From positions 3,100,001 to 3,164,000 of the forward strand of contig NZ_CP084876.1 of the NCBI RefSeq assembly GCF_020525925.1: a stretch of 64,000 nt of DNA. The letters are read 5' to 3'. Made by a program: the position numbers and the translations under genes. Shown one piece after another: positions 10,720-21,894 of this stretch (the first letter of the stretch is position 1; each line of letters starts with the position of its first letter). The notes beneath the pieces were generated by a model. That model was given only the letters and a program-made list of their open reading frames with translations. It had not been told where the DNA came from and did not search any database. Source of the stretch: Klebsiella quasipneumoniae subsp. quasipneumoniae. GTDB lineage: Bacteria; Pseudomonadota; Gammaproteobacteria; Enterobacterales; Enterobacteriaceae.

Positions 10720-11133
10720 TCAACCCTTGATCTGCTCGCCGTTCTGCTCATCGGTGAAGCTGAGCGACGCCGAATTGACACAATAGCGCTCGCCGGTCGG
10801 CTGCGGGCCATCCGGAAACACGTGACCGAGATGGGCATCACAATTTCCGCAGCGGATCTCAATGCGCTGCATGCCGTGGGAGCTGTCGTCCAGATAGCGA
10901 ATGGCCTCTTCGCTTACCGGCTCGTAGAAGCTCGGCCAGCCGCAGCCGGAGTCGTATTTGGTCTGGGAGTTGAACAGCGGCGCATCGCACACCAGGCAGT
11001 GATACACGCCATTTTTCTTGTTGTGCAGCAGCCGTCCGGTGAAAGGCGGTTCGGTGCCATGATGTTGGGTCACGTAAAACTGCATTTCGCTCAAGCCGTT
11101 TTTCAGCTCTTCCGGGGAGGGTTTATTTGCCAT
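10720..11133 (-). CDS. msrB: Peptide-methionine (R)-S-oxide reductase
   Basis: Repairs oxidised proteins by reducing the R epimer of methionine sulfoxide, using thioredoxin. It has 137 residues. The structural zinc is held by Cys46/Cys49 (CLVC) and Cys95/Cys98 (CGNC). The catalytic cysteine is Cys118 in RYCVNSASL, and GCGWPSF carries Cys64, the usual resolving position. It is divergent from gapA, sharing a 337-bp regulatory gap, and is followed by yeaC. This arrangement matches E. coli. Confidence 0.96.
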   Translation of the reverse strand: MANKPSPEELKNGLSEMQFYVTQHHGTEPPFTGRLLHNKKNGVYHCLVCDAPLFNSQTKYDSGCGWPSFYEPVSEEAIRYLDDSSHGMQRIEIRCGNCDAHLGHVFPDGPQPTGERYCVNSASLSFTDEQNGEQIKG

Positions 11134-11249
11134 GGGCTTACATCTCGCTTTGCAATGGACAACTTTCGCCCCAATTCTAACAAAACATTAACAATGAAGC
11201 GTACACTTTTGTTCTAAACTTATCCGGTGCCCACAGGCAGCCAGATAAT

Positions 11250-11265
11250 TGTGACTTAAATCACG
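11250..11265. promoter_or_regulatory. CRP-site-like palindrome in the msrB-gapA intergenic region
   Basis: TGTGACTTAAATCACG matches the CRP consensus TGTGA-N6-TCACA with one mismatch. It is 205 bp upstream of the gapA ATG. E. coli gapA has several promoters and known CRP control, so a role in the distal gapA promoters is plausible. Confidence 0.65.
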
Positions 11266-11399
11266 TTTTTATCTTAAATGCCCTTTAAAATTCCGCGCGC
11301 AGCCCCCATATGGAATTGGGCTCAAAGGGAGAGTGAGGCAAATCAATCGCGCAAGGTGTGCTCAGGATTGATTTGTCGCAATGATTGACACGATTCCGC

Positions 11400-11427
11400 T
11401 TGACGCTGCGTAAGGTTTTTGTAATTT
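11400..11427 (+). promoter_or_regulatory. Proximal gapA promoter
   Basis: The TTGACG -35 element and a TAATTT -10 element, separated by 16 bp, lie about 45 bp upstream of the gapA start. The sequence through AAGGTTTTTGTAATTTTACA is what I recall at the strong E. coli gapA P1. The -10 match is only moderate. The rest of the 337-bp gap holds the CRP-like site and no gene. Confidence 0.6.
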
Positions 11428-11458
11428 TACAGGCAACCTTTTATTCACTAACAAATAG

Positions 11459-12466
<1,008 letters not shown>

Positions 12467-12490
12467 GTTGAGATGAAAAAGTAATCTGTA

Positions 12491-12517
12491 AGAGCGACTT
12501 CGGTCGCTCTTTTTTTT
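12491..12517 (+). terminator. Intrinsic terminator after gapA
   Basis: A perfect 8-bp stem AGAGCGAC/GTCGCTCT closed by the stable TTCG tetraloop is followed by a run of eight T, 24 bp after the gapA stop. Confidence 0.96.
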
Positions 12518-12540
12518 GTCTGCAGAGATAGGATTGCACA

Positions 12541-13425
12541 ATGATAAATAAAATTTTTGCTCTCCCGGTGAATGAAACCATTTCGCCCGTTATCTCCCGT
12601 CGCCAGCTGGACGACCTGGAGCTGATTGTCATCGACCATCCGCAGGTGAAAGCCTCTGTGGCGCTGCAGGGGGCGCACCTGCTCTCCTGGAAACCCGCCG
12701 GTGAAGAAGAAGTCCTGTGGCTGAGCAACAACACCCCATTTAAACAGGGCGTCGCCCTGCGCGGCGGCGTGCCGATTTGCTGGCCGTGGTTTGGCCCATC
12801 GGCGCAGCAGGGCCTGCCGTCGCACGGCTTTGCCCGCAACCTGCCGTGGACCCTGGAAGGGCATGATGAAGACGACAGCGGCGTGATGTTGACCTTTGCG
12901 CTGCAGAACAGCGCTGAAACCATGAAGCTGTGGCCGCATGAGTTCACCCTCTATGCCCGCTTCAAGCTGGGCAAGACCTGCGAAATCGAGCTGGAAGCCC
13001 ACGGCGAATTCGAGACCACCTCTGCCTTGCACAGCTACTTCAACGTTGGCGATATCGCGGCGGTGAAAGTGAGCGGTCTTGGCGAGCGCTATATCGATAA
13101 AGTGAAGAACGCCGAAGAAGGCGTTCTGAACAACGGCGTGCAGACCTTCCCGGATCGTACCGACCGCGTCTATCTCGACGCCGAAGGCTGCAGCGTGATC
13201 CACGACGACGCGCTCAGCCGCACGATCGACGTGGTGCATCATCATCAGCACAACGTGGTGGCCTGGAACCCGGGCCCGGCGCTGTCCGTCAGCATGGGCG
13301 ACATGCCGGACGATGGCTATAAAACCTTCGTTTGCGTCGAAACCTGCTGCGTGACCCAGCCGCAGAAAGCCAGTGAAGAGACCCCGTCTCGCCTGGCGCA
13401 AACCATCAGCGTGAAAAAACGCTAA
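12541..13425 (+). CDS. yeaD: D-hexose-6-phosphate mutarotase
   Basis: Galactose-mutarotase-fold enzyme that interconverts anomers of hexose 6-phosphates. It has 294 residues, like E. coli YeaD. Recognisable segments are QGAHLLSWKP, RGGVPICWPWFGP, SHGFARNLPW (active-site histidine), LHSYFNVGD (second histidine) and a C-terminal glutamate in FVCVETCCVTQP. It starts 24 bp beyond the gapA terminator T tract, so limited read-through from gapA is possible. A bidirectional-looking hairpin follows. Confidence 0.94.
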   Translation: MINKIFALPVNETISPVISRRQLDDLELIVIDHPQVKASVALQGAHLLSWKPAGEEEVLWLSNNTPFKQGVALRGGVPICWPWFGPSAQQGLPSHGFARNLPWTLEGHDEDDSGVMLTFALQNSAETMKLWPHEFTLYARFKLGKTCEIELEAHGEFETTSALHSYFNVGDIAAVKVSGLGERYIDKVKNAEEGVLNNGVQTFPDRTDRVYLDAEGCSVIHDDALSRTIDVVHHHQHNVVAWNPGPALSVSMGDMPDDGYKTFVCVETCCVTQPQKASEETPSRLAQTISVKKR

Positions 13426-13433
13426 CCGCAAAA

Positions 13434-13459
13434 AGCCCCGTTTATCACGGGGCTTTTTC
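13434..13459 (+). terminator. Bidirectional terminator between yeaD and yeaE
   Basis: AGCCCCG/CGGGGCT with a 7-nt loop is followed by TTTTTCT on the plus strand. An A run (CAAAAAG) precedes the stem, giving a T run on the minus strand too. It can serve both yeaD and the convergent yeaE. Confidence 0.88.
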
Positions 13460-13485
13460 TCTTCTCCACCTGGATGCGCTGTGGG

Positions 13486-14340
13486 TTAAACCATATCCAA
13501 CCGGGTTTTCCGCGGCGGCGGCGGATAGAGGCGATCCAGCTGCGCAAGCTCTTGCGGGCTGAGAACGATATCAAGCGCGGCGGCATTCTGCACCACATGC
13601 TCGATAGTCGCCGCTTTCGGGATCGCCAGCATTCCCGGATGACGAATCACCCAGGCCAGCAGCAGCTGCGCCACCGTCACGCCCCGCGCGTTAGCCATAT
13701 TGATGATATCGGTATGCTGAAAAAGTCCATCGCGTAAGCGCCCCGCCTGCGCCAGCGGACAATAGGCCATCACCGGCAGGGTGTGCTGCTGACACCAGGG
13801 CAGCAGATCGTATTCAATGCCCCGCGACGCGAGATGATAGAGCACCTGGTTGGTGGCGCAGCGTTCGCCGCCCGCCGTGCGCCACAGCGCCTGCATATCG
13901 TCGGTGTCCAGATTGGAGACGCCCCAACGGCGGATTTTGCCCTCGGCCACCAGCCTTTCCATCGCCTCGACCGTCTCCTGCAGGGGGATATCGCCCCGCC
14001 AGTGCAGGAGATATATATCCAGATAGTCGGTCTGCAGCCGGCGCAGACTGTTTTCACAGGCGCGGCGCATCGCCGCTCCGCCGGCGTGCCAGGGATAGAC
14101 TTTAGAGACCAGCGTCACCCGGTCGCGCAGGCCGCGGATCGCCTGGCCCACTACCTCCTCCGCCCCGCCGTCGGCATACATCTCCGCGGTATCGATTACC
14201 GTCAGGCCATGGTCGATGCCCGCGCGCAGTGCAGCCACCTCCTGCTGACGCTGCGCCGCGTTCTCGCCCATATACCAGGTTCCCAGCCCGATGGCCGGAA
14301 CTGCCGCCTGCTCGCCAAAGCATACTGTTTTTTTCACCAT
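13486..14340 (-). CDS. yeaE: Aldo/keto reductase YeaE (methylglyoxal reductase type)
   Basis: NADPH-dependent aldo/keto reductase; E. coli YeaE reduces methylglyoxal and similar carbonyls. It has 284 residues, matching E. coli, from the ATG preceded by AAGGAGACG. A longer upstream frame starting at 14370 adds ten residues with no family counterpart. The catalytic tetrad is visible as Asp and Tyr in IDTAEMYADG, Lys in VSKVYPW and His in YLLHWRGD. The segments RRWGVSNLD and AIPKAATIEHV are typical of the family. It is divergent from nothing nearby; mipA lies upstream on the same strand. Confidence 0.94.
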   Translation of the reverse strand: MVKKTVCFGEQAAVPAIGLGTWYMGENAAQRQQEVAALRAGIDHGLTVIDTAEMYADGGAEEVVGQAIRGLRDRVTLVSKVYPWHAGGAAMRRACENSLRRLQTDYLDIYLLHWRGDIPLQETVEAMERLVAEGKIRRWGVSNLDTDDMQALWRTAGGERCATNQVLYHLASRGIEYDLLPWCQQHTLPVMAYCPLAQAGRLRDGLFQHTDIINMANARGVTVAQLLLAWVIRHPGMLAIPKAATIEHVVQNAAALDIVLSPQELAQLDRLYPPPPRKTRLDMV

Positions 14341-14431
14341 CGTCTCCTTCTTCGCGCCCTGCACCACCATAAAGCAAAACAGGGCGCGAAGCCCTGTTTT
14401 GATGCATAAAGCGCACTGTAATAATGCACAA

Positions 14432-15178
14432 TCAGAAGGTGTAGGTGATCCCGGTTGAGATCAGACCGCTCCAGGATTTGTCCACCATCGGGCTATCGGT
14501 GATTTCATCCGACAGACGCGTGTAGCGCGCAATACCGTATACGCTCCAGTCGCCGAGGAAGCGATAGTTGGCCGCCAGCTCCAGATACGGGTTCCAGCTG
14601 CTGTCCGGATCGTAGCTGCGCATCCCGCTGCGACGGGACTCATGCTGCGAGACGCCATAGTAGTATTCGTTCTGATTGTCGCTGTTCCACTCGACGCCAA
14701 TGCCCGGCGTCAGCGTCAGGTTCCCGTTGGTGTAGCGGTACAGCCAGGCGAGATCCCAGTTGATACCGTTGCTGTTATCCAGCGTATCGCCGGCAATCGT
14801 CGTGCGCAGGAAGCCATAGGGCGTGTTGTGGACATAAGAAAGACCGGCCATCACGGTCGATTTACGTTTATCCAGGCGACGCATTTGTTCGCTATCGCTG
14901 TCGCCCGGCTTGAAGTACATCGGCGACCAGTAGGCCGTTATCGACAGCTTATCGTTGGTATCATTCCACAGGTAGTAACCCCCGCCCAGACCGTGGAACC
15001 AGAAGTTATCGCTCTCATAACTAATGACCGGCACCGGATAAACATCCGCATCATACTGCTTGTACGGATGCTCAACGATGCCGACGCCAGCCCCAAGCGT
15101 GAACTTCCCATCGGCATGCGCCGCGCTGGCGGAGGTCGCAATCAGCACGCCGAGTGCCAGAAGTTTGATTTTAGTCAC
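14432..15178 (-). CDS. mipA: MltA-interacting protein MipA (MipA/OmpV family)
   Basis: Outer-membrane-associated scaffold that in E. coli bridges the lytic transglycosylase MltA and PBP1B. From the GTG codon the product has 248 residues, the E. coli length, with a signal peptide cleaved after about residue 22 (SAAHA). An in-frame ATG 21 bp further upstream is possible but has no better ribosome-binding site. The mature part alternates aromatic and polar residues, ending in the strand GLISTGITYTF with the terminal phenylalanine typical of outer-membrane barrels. It diverges from yeaG. Confidence 0.93.
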   Translation of the reverse strand: MTKIKLLALGVLIATSASAAHADGKFTLGAGVGIVEHPYKQYDADVYPVPVISYESDNFWFHGLGGGYYLWNDTNDKLSITAYWSPMYFKPGDSDSEQMRRLDKRKSTVMAGLSYVHNTPYGFLRTTIAGDTLDNSNGINWDLAWLYRYTNGNLTLTPGIGVEWNSDNQNEYYYGVSQHESRRSGMRSYDPDSSWNPYLELAANYRFLGDWSVYGIARYTRLSDEITDSPMVDKSWSGLISTGITYTF

Positions 15179-15594
15179 AATCCATATTCCCGTTGTCAAA
15201 TAATCAGCCCGTGCAGTTTACCGTCGTAGGTCTCATGCCTCAAATTCTTTACCCGATATGACACAAATCGTTCACTTTCCCACCCTTCTCTTACCATCTG
15301 GTGACAGCCCGATGACAGCTTCACGTCCCGGCGAATCAAAAAGCGTCTTTTTCAGGATGAGTTATTGATATGTCATTGAAATTGATTTTCTGCGGCATGC
15401 AAGATTTCTAAATGCATCTACGCTTAAATTTAGAAGGTGTAATTGCAGGGCACATTCACGCTACCCCACCCGCAACCTGGCATAAGGGTTGCTGGATACC
15501 AGGAGAGCGATGTTCAGCTTATGTCTTCCGGGGGCCCCCACTATTCATATGAACGGCTCTCAACCTGTGCTAAAAAACGAAAGGACGGCATGCC
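15179..15594. other. mipA-yeaG divergent regulatory region
   Basis: This 416-bp gap contains no convincing gene. It must hold the mipA promoter on the left and the yeaG sigma-54 promoter on the right (15478-15493). The centre, about 15340-15440, is AT-rich and is where an enhancer-binding activator would be expected. I did not find a clear NtrC palindrome. Confidence 0.7.
15478..15493 (+). promoter_or_regulatory. Sigma-54 promoter of yeaG-yeaH
   Basis: TGGCATAAGGGTTGCT matches the -24/-12 consensus TGGCAC-N5-TTGCT. The invariant GG (15479-15480) and GC (15491-15492) are separated by exactly 10 bp. The start point would be about 15504, giving a roughly 90-nt leader. E. coli yeaGH is known to be transcribed by sigma-54, which supports this call. 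Confidence 0.85.
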
Positions 15595-17529
15595 ATGAAT
15601 ATATTCGATCACTATCGCCAGCGCTATGAAGCTGCCAAGGACGAAGAGTTCACACTGCAGGAGTTTCTTACCATCTGCCGGCAAGATCGCAGTGCCTATG
15701 CCAATGCGGCAGAACGTCTGTTGATGGCCATTGGTGAACCCGTCATGGTTGATACGGCTCTCGAGCCGCGGCTATCCCGTCTCTTTTCAAACCGGGTCAT
15801 CGCACGCTATCCGGCGTTTGAAGAGTTTTACGGTATGGAAGACGCCATTGAGCAGATCGTTTCCTACCTCAAGCATGCCGCCCAGGGGCTGGAAGAGAAG
15901 AAACAGATCCTCTATCTGCTGGGACCGGTGGGCGGTGGTAAATCATCGCTGGCTGAACGGCTGAAAGCCCTGATGCAGCGCGTGCCTATCTATGTGCTGA
16001 GCGCCAACGGCGAGCGCAGCCCGGTTAACGATCACCCGCTGTGCCTGTTCAATCCGCAGGAGGATGCGCAGATCCTTCAGAAAGAGTATGGCGTCCCTAC
16101 CCGCTATCTCGGCACCATTATGTCGCCATGGGCGGCCAAACGCCTGCATGAGTTTGGCGGCGATATCACGAAATTCCGCGTGGTCAAAGTCTGGCCATCG
16201 ATTCTCGAGCAGGTCGCCATCGCCAAAACCGAACCAGGCGATGAGAACAACCAGGATATTTCAGCGCTGGTGGGTAAAGTGGATATCCGTAAGCTGGAAC
16301 ACTATGCGCAGAACGACCCGGACGCCTACGGCTACTCCGGTGCGCTGTGCCGCGCCAACCAGGGGATCATGGAGTTCGTCGAGATGTTTAAAGCGCCGAT
16401 CAAGGTGCTGCATCCGCTGCTGACCGCGACCCAGGAGGGTAACTATAACGGGACCGAAGGGATCTCCGCCCTGCCGTTTAACGGGATCATCCTTGCCCAC
16501 TCCAACGAATCGGAATGGGTGACCTTCCGTAATAACAAAAACAATGAGGCCTTCCTCGACCGCGTCTATATCGTCAAAGTGCCTTATTGCCTGCGGATCT
16601 CCGAAGAGATCCGTATCTATGAAAAACTGCTCAACAGCAGCGAACTGACGCATGCGCCATGCGCCCCGGGCACTCTGGAAACGCTGGCGCGCTTCTCGAT
16701 TCTGTCGCGCCTGAAAGAGCCGGAAAACTCGAGCATCTACTCGAAAATGCGGGTCTATGACGGCGAGAGCCTGAAGGATACCGACCCGAAAGCGAAATCC
16801 TATCAGGAGTATCGCGACTATGCCGGGGTGGATGAAGGGATGAACGGGCTCTCCACCCGCTTTGCCTTTAAGATCCTCTCAAGGGTGTTTAACTTCGACC
16901 ATGTTGAAGTGGCGGCCAACCCGGTGCATCTGTTCTATGTGCTGGAGCAGCAGATTGAGCGCGAACAGTTCCCGCAGGAGCAGGCCGAGCGCTATCTGGA
17001 GTTCCTCAAAGGCTATCTGATCCCGAAATACGCCGAGTTTATCGGCAAAGAGATCCAGACCGCTTATCTGGAATCCTACTCCGAGTACGGGCAGAACATT
17101 TTCGATCGCTATGTCACCTACGCTGACTTCTGGATCCAGGATCAGGAATACCGCGATCCGGACACCGGGCAGCTGTTTGACCGTGAATCGTTGAATGCCG
17201 AGCTGGAGAAAATTGAGAAGCCGGCCGGGATCAGCAACCCGAAAGACTTCCGTAATGAAATCGTCAACTTTGTGCTGCGCGCCAGAGCCAACAACAGCGG
17301 ACGTAATCCGAACTGGACCAGCTATGAGAAACTGCGCACGGTTATTGAGAAGAAAATGTTCTCCAATACCGAAGAGCTGTTGCCGGTCATTTCGTTTAAC
17401 GCCAAAACCTCAACCGATGAGCAGAAAAAACACGACGACTTTGTCGACCGCATGATGGAGAAAGGCTACACCCGCAAACAGGTTCGCCTGCTGTGCGAGT
17501 GGTACCTGCGGGTTCGTAAATCGTCCTGA
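15595..17529 (+). CDS. yeaG: PrkA-type serine protein kinase YeaG
   Basis: Cytoplasmic PrkA-family kinase involved in nitrogen-starvation and stationary-phase responses in E. coli. It has 644 residues, exactly the E. coli length. The N-terminal AAA-like PrkA domain has a Walker A-type loop GPVGGGKSS at residues 110-118; the C-terminal part is the kinase-like PrkA domain. AAAGGA precedes the ATG. It is first gene of the yeaG-yeaH unit, with 85 bp before yeaH, and is driven by the sigma-54 promoter described above. Confidence 0.97.
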   Translation: MNIFDHYRQRYEAAKDEEFTLQEFLTICRQDRSAYANAAERLLMAIGEPVMVDTALEPRLSRLFSNRVIARYPAFEEFYGMEDAIEQIVSYLKHAAQGLEEKKQILYLLGPVGGGKSSLAERLKALMQRVPIYVLSANGERSPVNDHPLCLFNPQEDAQILQKEYGVPTRYLGTIMSPWAAKRLHEFGGDITKFRVVKVWPSILEQVAIAKTEPGDENNQDISALVGKVDIRKLEHYAQNDPDAYGYSGALCRANQGIMEFVEMFKAPIKVLHPLLTATQEGNYNGTEGISALPFNGIILAHSNESEWVTFRNNKNNEAFLDRVYIVKVPYCLRISEEIRIYEKLLNSSELTHAPCAPGTLETLARFSILSRLKEPENSSIYSKMRVYDGESLKDTDPKAKSYQEYRDYAGVDEGMNGLSTRFAFKILSRVFNFDHVEVAANPVHLFYVLEQQIEREQFPQEQAERYLEFLKGYLIPKYAEFIGKEIQTAYLESYSEYGQNIFDRYVTYADFWIQDQEYRDPDTGQLFDRESLNAELEKIEKPAGISNPKDFRNEIVNFVLRARANNSGRNPNWTSYEKLRTVIEKKMFSNTEELLPVISFNAKTSTDEQKKHDDFVDRMMEKGYTRKQVRLLCEWYLRVRKSS

Positions 17530-17596
17530 TGCGTCCAGCCCGGCGGTGCGCCGCCGGGCAAACTGCAGCTGAATGATGATAAGTAAAGTTGGCTAA

Positions 17597-18898
<1,302 letters not shown>

Positions 18899-18908
18899 TG
18901 AAATACTC

Positions 18909-18942
18909 AGCCAGTGAGTCGAGTGACTTGCTGGCTATTTTC
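18909..18942 (+). terminator. Probable terminator after yeaH
   Basis: AGCCAG/CTGGCT outer arms and AGTC/GACT inner pairing form a long hairpin 10 bp after the yeaH stop, followed by ATTTTCC. It lies just before the convergent lipoprotein gene. Confidence 0.65.
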
Positions 18943-18943
18943 C

Positions 18944-19507
18944 TCAGACACAAGGCCCGATGGCACAGCCATACATCATGTAAAACGGAAACAACGGGGC
19001 CATGGCGACGGCGCCAAGCGAGCTAATCGTTTTGGTCTTATCATTGATTGATACCACAACGGGGTGAGCTAACTGGTAGGCGGCGGCCAGATCTGACGCG
19101 TCCGATGCCGTCCAAAACCCTGTCGCTTTAAACAACACCCCGAGGCGATCGTTATCAATCTGCACCGCATGATACTGATTTACCAGCTCGCTATGCTGCC
19201 CGGCATCCAGTTTGCGCTGATCCATCACCACCAGATATTCCGCCGTTACCTCATGTTGTTCCACGACAAAGTTAACCCGCACGCCGGAAGCCTGTTGGTG
19301 AAAGCGCTCATAAAAGGTCTTATAACGCTGATATTCCTCAGGCACACCGTCACGGACAAAGCGGTAACTGTATTTCGCTGAGCTGGCGACAATACCGGAC
19401 TCTGTGGGTTTCATCGCCACAATGGTATCCCGAGGCGGCAAGTTTGGCGCGCTGGTACAGCCTGCGAGCATCGCCACTACGACCAGCGATAAGATATATT
19501 TGACCAT
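18944..19507 (-). CDS. Hypothetical lipoprotein
   Basis: Unrecognised 187-residue predicted lipoprotein. From the chosen ATG (AGGAA about 11 bases upstream) the product begins MVKYILSLVVVAMLAGC, a signal peptide ending in the lipobox LAGC with Cys17 as the lipidated residue. A longer frame starting at 19561 would put 18 charged residues before the signal peptide and is rejected. The mature part has a mixed alpha/beta look. The C-terminal region is hydrophobic (SSLGAVAMAPLFPFYMMYGC) and includes two cysteines in CAIGPC. It is convergent with yeaH. Position +2 after the cysteine is Ser, consistent with outer-membrane sorting. Confidence 0.82.
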   Translation of the reverse strand: MVKYILSLVVVAMLAGCTSAPNLPPRDTIVAMKPTESGIVASSAKYSYRFVRDGVPEEYQRYKTFYERFHQQASGVRVNFVVEQHEVTAEYLVVMDQRKLDAGQHSELVNQYHAVQIDNDRLGVLFKATGFWTASDASDLAAAYQLAHPVVVSINDKTKTISSLGAVAMAPLFPFYMMYGCAIGPCV

Positions 19508-19664
19508 TTTCAGCCGTTCCTGTTCGCGATTTTTTCTATGACATCTGGCGTTTTTTAACACTCCAGGTACAAATCCCTAACCCTGTGTATCATAACTGCC
19601 TAATCTGCTTCAAACATTCGCGCGATCGTTAGCGTTGAACTATTTCTACTCTCAGGAGCCTGCT

Positions 19665-20147
19665 ATGACCCCTTTTTATCAATTGACGGCTACCCGCCTG
19701 CGCGGACAGCCCCTCTCCATGGCTGACTATGCTGGCAAGGTGGTTCTGGTGGTGAATACGGCCAGCCATTGTGGCTTCACGCCGCAATATGCTGGCCTTG
19801 AAGCGCTCTACCAAAAGTACGCGGCTCAGGGGCTGGTTGTGCTTGGGTTCCCCTGCAACCAGTTTGGCAAGCAGGAACCCGGCGGTGCGGATGAAATCGA
19901 GCAGACCTGTCACGTTAACTACGGCGTGAGCTTCCCGATGTTTGAGAAAGTGGACGTCAACGGCCCTGCCGCGCATCCGCTGTTTCGTTATTTGAAACAA
20001 GCGTTGCCCGGCGTGCTCGGCGGACGGATCAAGTGGAATTTCACCAAGTTCCTCATCGGTCGCGACGGCACTCCCCTCGCGCGTTTTGCGCCGTTCACGA
20101 CGCCGGAGAAAATGGAAGCCGCCATTGTTGCCGCACTCAAACGCTAA
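19665..20147 (+). CDS. Glutathione peroxidase (thiol type)
   Basis: Reduces hydrogen and organic peroxides using thioredoxin or glutathione. It has 160 residues from the ATG preceded by CAGGAG; the ten-residue upstream extension has no ribosome-binding site. The peroxidatic position is a cysteine, Cys36 in NTASHCGFTPQ, instead of selenocysteine. The family signature FPCNQFGKQEPG, with its glutamine, and KWNFTKFLI, with the catalytic Trp and Asn, are both intact. It is related to E. coli BtuE but is not near btu genes, so I do not assign that name. Confidence 0.93.
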   Translation: MTPFYQLTATRLRGQPLSMADYAGKVVLVVNTASHCGFTPQYAGLEALYQKYAAQGLVVLGFPCNQFGKQEPGGADEIEQTCHVNYGVSFPMFEKVDVNGPAAHPLFRYLKQALPGVLGGRIKWNFTKFLIGRDGTPLARFAPFTTPEKMEAAIVAALKR

Positions 20148-20268
20148 GTGTTCCTGTCATTCCACGTTCGCCCAACGGCGGCTGGCTGCCCATGCAAGAT
20201 AGAGGTCGATCTCACGCGGCCAGCAACCGTCTGTGGTTGGCCTAACTTCCGCATGCCCGACACGCAGC

Positions 20269-20580
20269 CTACAGCGGCGACACGGCCTCAACCTCATGCT
20301 GAAACACGTAGGGGTCGGAGAGCAGTTCGAATACTTCGTCGTCCGGATAGGTGACCGCGACGTGATAGTCTTCGCCTGCGAAGGCTTTGACCGCCGCGAG
20401 ATCCTGCCAGTAGGTGGCGAGAAAGAAATGCGCCCATTCGCCCTGGTTTTCCCGGCGCACCAGCGCGCCCCTGTTGCCGGAGATACCCCGGGCGTGTTCC
20501 ACGCCGGTCCGCTCAAGGTGCTTTGCAAACCCCTCGGCATGTTGCAATGGCACACAGCCGTGCCAGGTCCTGACAATCAT
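20269..20580 (-). CDS. Antibiotic biosynthesis monooxygenase (ABM) domain protein
   Basis: Small 103-residue protein of the dimeric alpha/beta barrel superfamily. The start MIVRTWHGCVPLQHAEGFAKHL and the central AHFFLATYWQDLAAVKAFAGED are typical of ABM proteins, in which a beta strand with a conserved W is followed by a helix. The substrate is unknown; family members oxidise quinols or aromatic compounds without cofactors, and some are stress-linked. GGAG lies about 7 bases upstream of the ATG. It is convergent with the glutathione peroxidase and appears monocistronic. Confidence 0.85.
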   Translation of the reverse strand: MIVRTWHGCVPLQHAEGFAKHLERTGVEHARGISGNRGALVRRENQGEWAHFFLATYWQDLAAVKAFAGEDYHVAVTYPDDEVFELLSDPYVFQHEVEAVSPL

Positions 20581-20837
20581 TTGCGTTCTCCTGTGGTAAT
20601 CAACCTCTTACCCTAACATCGACAGGCATTTTTGGGGGAGCGCAACAAGGCGGCGCTGGCAACAACACAAAATTATTTTGCCGGACGGGGATATCCCCTC
20701 ACTCTGCAGTATTTTCGACTGCGGCGCAGCATTGGGCCGAATATTGCGCGGTGAGTATGACTGTTAGCGGGCGCGGAAAAAATCGTGGCTCGTCAGCCCC
20801 GGGGGGTCTTATCGATACACGCCCAAGCCGCGTCCCT

Positions 20838-21719
20838 TCAGGGCATCGCCAGCCGCTCTTGATGATCCGCAAAGAGAGCGATGAGATGGTCGGCGAGAAC
20901 CCGCACGCGTCTTGACCCGGCCAGGTCGGAATGCATCACCAGCCAGAGGGTCTGATCCGCGCCGATTTCCGGCTGCAGGCACTGCAGGCCGCTGGCCCGC
21001 GCCATAAAGTGCGGCAGGACGCCCAGTCCGAGGCCCGCGGATACCGCGGAAACCTGGGCCACGAGCGTATTGGCTTCGACTTTACACGGCCGGCCGCGCA
21101 GGGTGCGCGTGATCCATTGGGCGGCCGGCAGGTGCTGGTGAGTTTCCGGCCACCCCACAAAGTCCGCCTCGCTCAGCGACAGGCCGTCCGCGCCGGCCAG
21201 ATAGCCGGCGGCGCCATAGACGCCAAACCCCACCGTCCCCAGACGCTTTAACGTCAGATGCCCGGCCTCAGGCTTGACCATGCGGATCGCCAGATCGGCA
21301 TCCCGACGGTGCAGGTTCACCGGCTGCACGCCGCTCAGCACCTCCACCCGCAGCTCGGGATATTGGTCCAGGAGCCCTTTCAGGGAGGGCAGAATAAAAT
21401 GCGTGGCCAGGTTGTCCGCAGTGGCCAGGCGGACAACCCCGGCGACATGCCCCTGCAGTTGCGCCGCTTCGCCGAACGCCAGGCCTGCGTATTCCAGCGC
21501 CTCAGCCCGCGCGAGCAGGGCTTCGCCATCGTCGGTCAGGCGATAGCCGCTCTGATGGCGGCTGAAGAGCGGAACGTTCAACGCCTGCTCCAGCCGATCC
21601 AGCCGGCGGGAGACCGTGGCAATCCCCATGTTCATCTTGTCGGCGGCGCCGCTCAGCGTTCCCGCCCGGGCGATGGCGAGGAATATGCGCGCATCATCCC
21701 AGTTAAATTCTGCGGTCAT
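20838..21719 (-). CDS. LysR-family transcriptional regulator
   Basis: A 293-residue LysR regulator. The N-terminal winged helix-turn-helix is clear (FLAIARAGTLSGAADKMNMGIATVSRRLDRLEQAL, residues about 12-46, given here as family pattern). The C-terminal substrate-binding domain includes VRLATADNLATHFILPSL. It is divergent from an MFS efflux gene across 175 bp, the usual layout for a regulator controlling its neighbour. An inverted repeat of TTTTCC/GGAAAA half-sites sits immediately upstream of its start. Ligand unknown. Confidence 0.93.
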   Translation of the reverse strand: MTAEFNWDDARIFLAIARAGTLSGAADKMNMGIATVSRRLDRLEQALNVPLFSRHQSGYRLTDDGEALLARAEALEYAGLAFGEAAQLQGHVAGVVRLATADNLATHFILPSLKGLLDQYPELRVEVLSGVQPVNLHRRDADLAIRMVKPEAGHLTLKRLGTVGFGVYGAAGYLAGADGLSLSEADFVGWPETHQHLPAAQWITRTLRGRPCKVEANTLVAQVSAVSAGLGLGVLPHFMARASGLQCLQPEIGADQTLWLVMHSDLAGSRRVRVLADHLIALFADHQERLAMP

Positions 21720-21722
21720 CTA

Positions 21723-21756
21723 TTTTCCATTTACGGAAAACGACTCTCCGTTTTCC
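21723..21756. promoter_or_regulatory. Candidate LysR operator with three TTTTCC half-sites
   Basis: TTTTCC (21723-21728), GGAAAACG (21735-21742) and CGTTTTCC (21749-21756) alternate in orientation. The last two form a perfect 8-bp inverted repeat with a 6-bp spacer. They begin 4 bp upstream of the LysR start codon, a position suited to autoregulation. Confidence 0.5.
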
Positions 21757-21894
21757 GCTCTTTTTTATCAGTTTCACAGGGATGATACTGCACGCCACTC
21801 GCGGAGACAACCAGGCCATCCGGTCGCCTGCTCGCTCCTCACCTGAACGTCCGCGCACCGCGCGGAACGCACCTTTCCTAAGGATACGCCTGAT

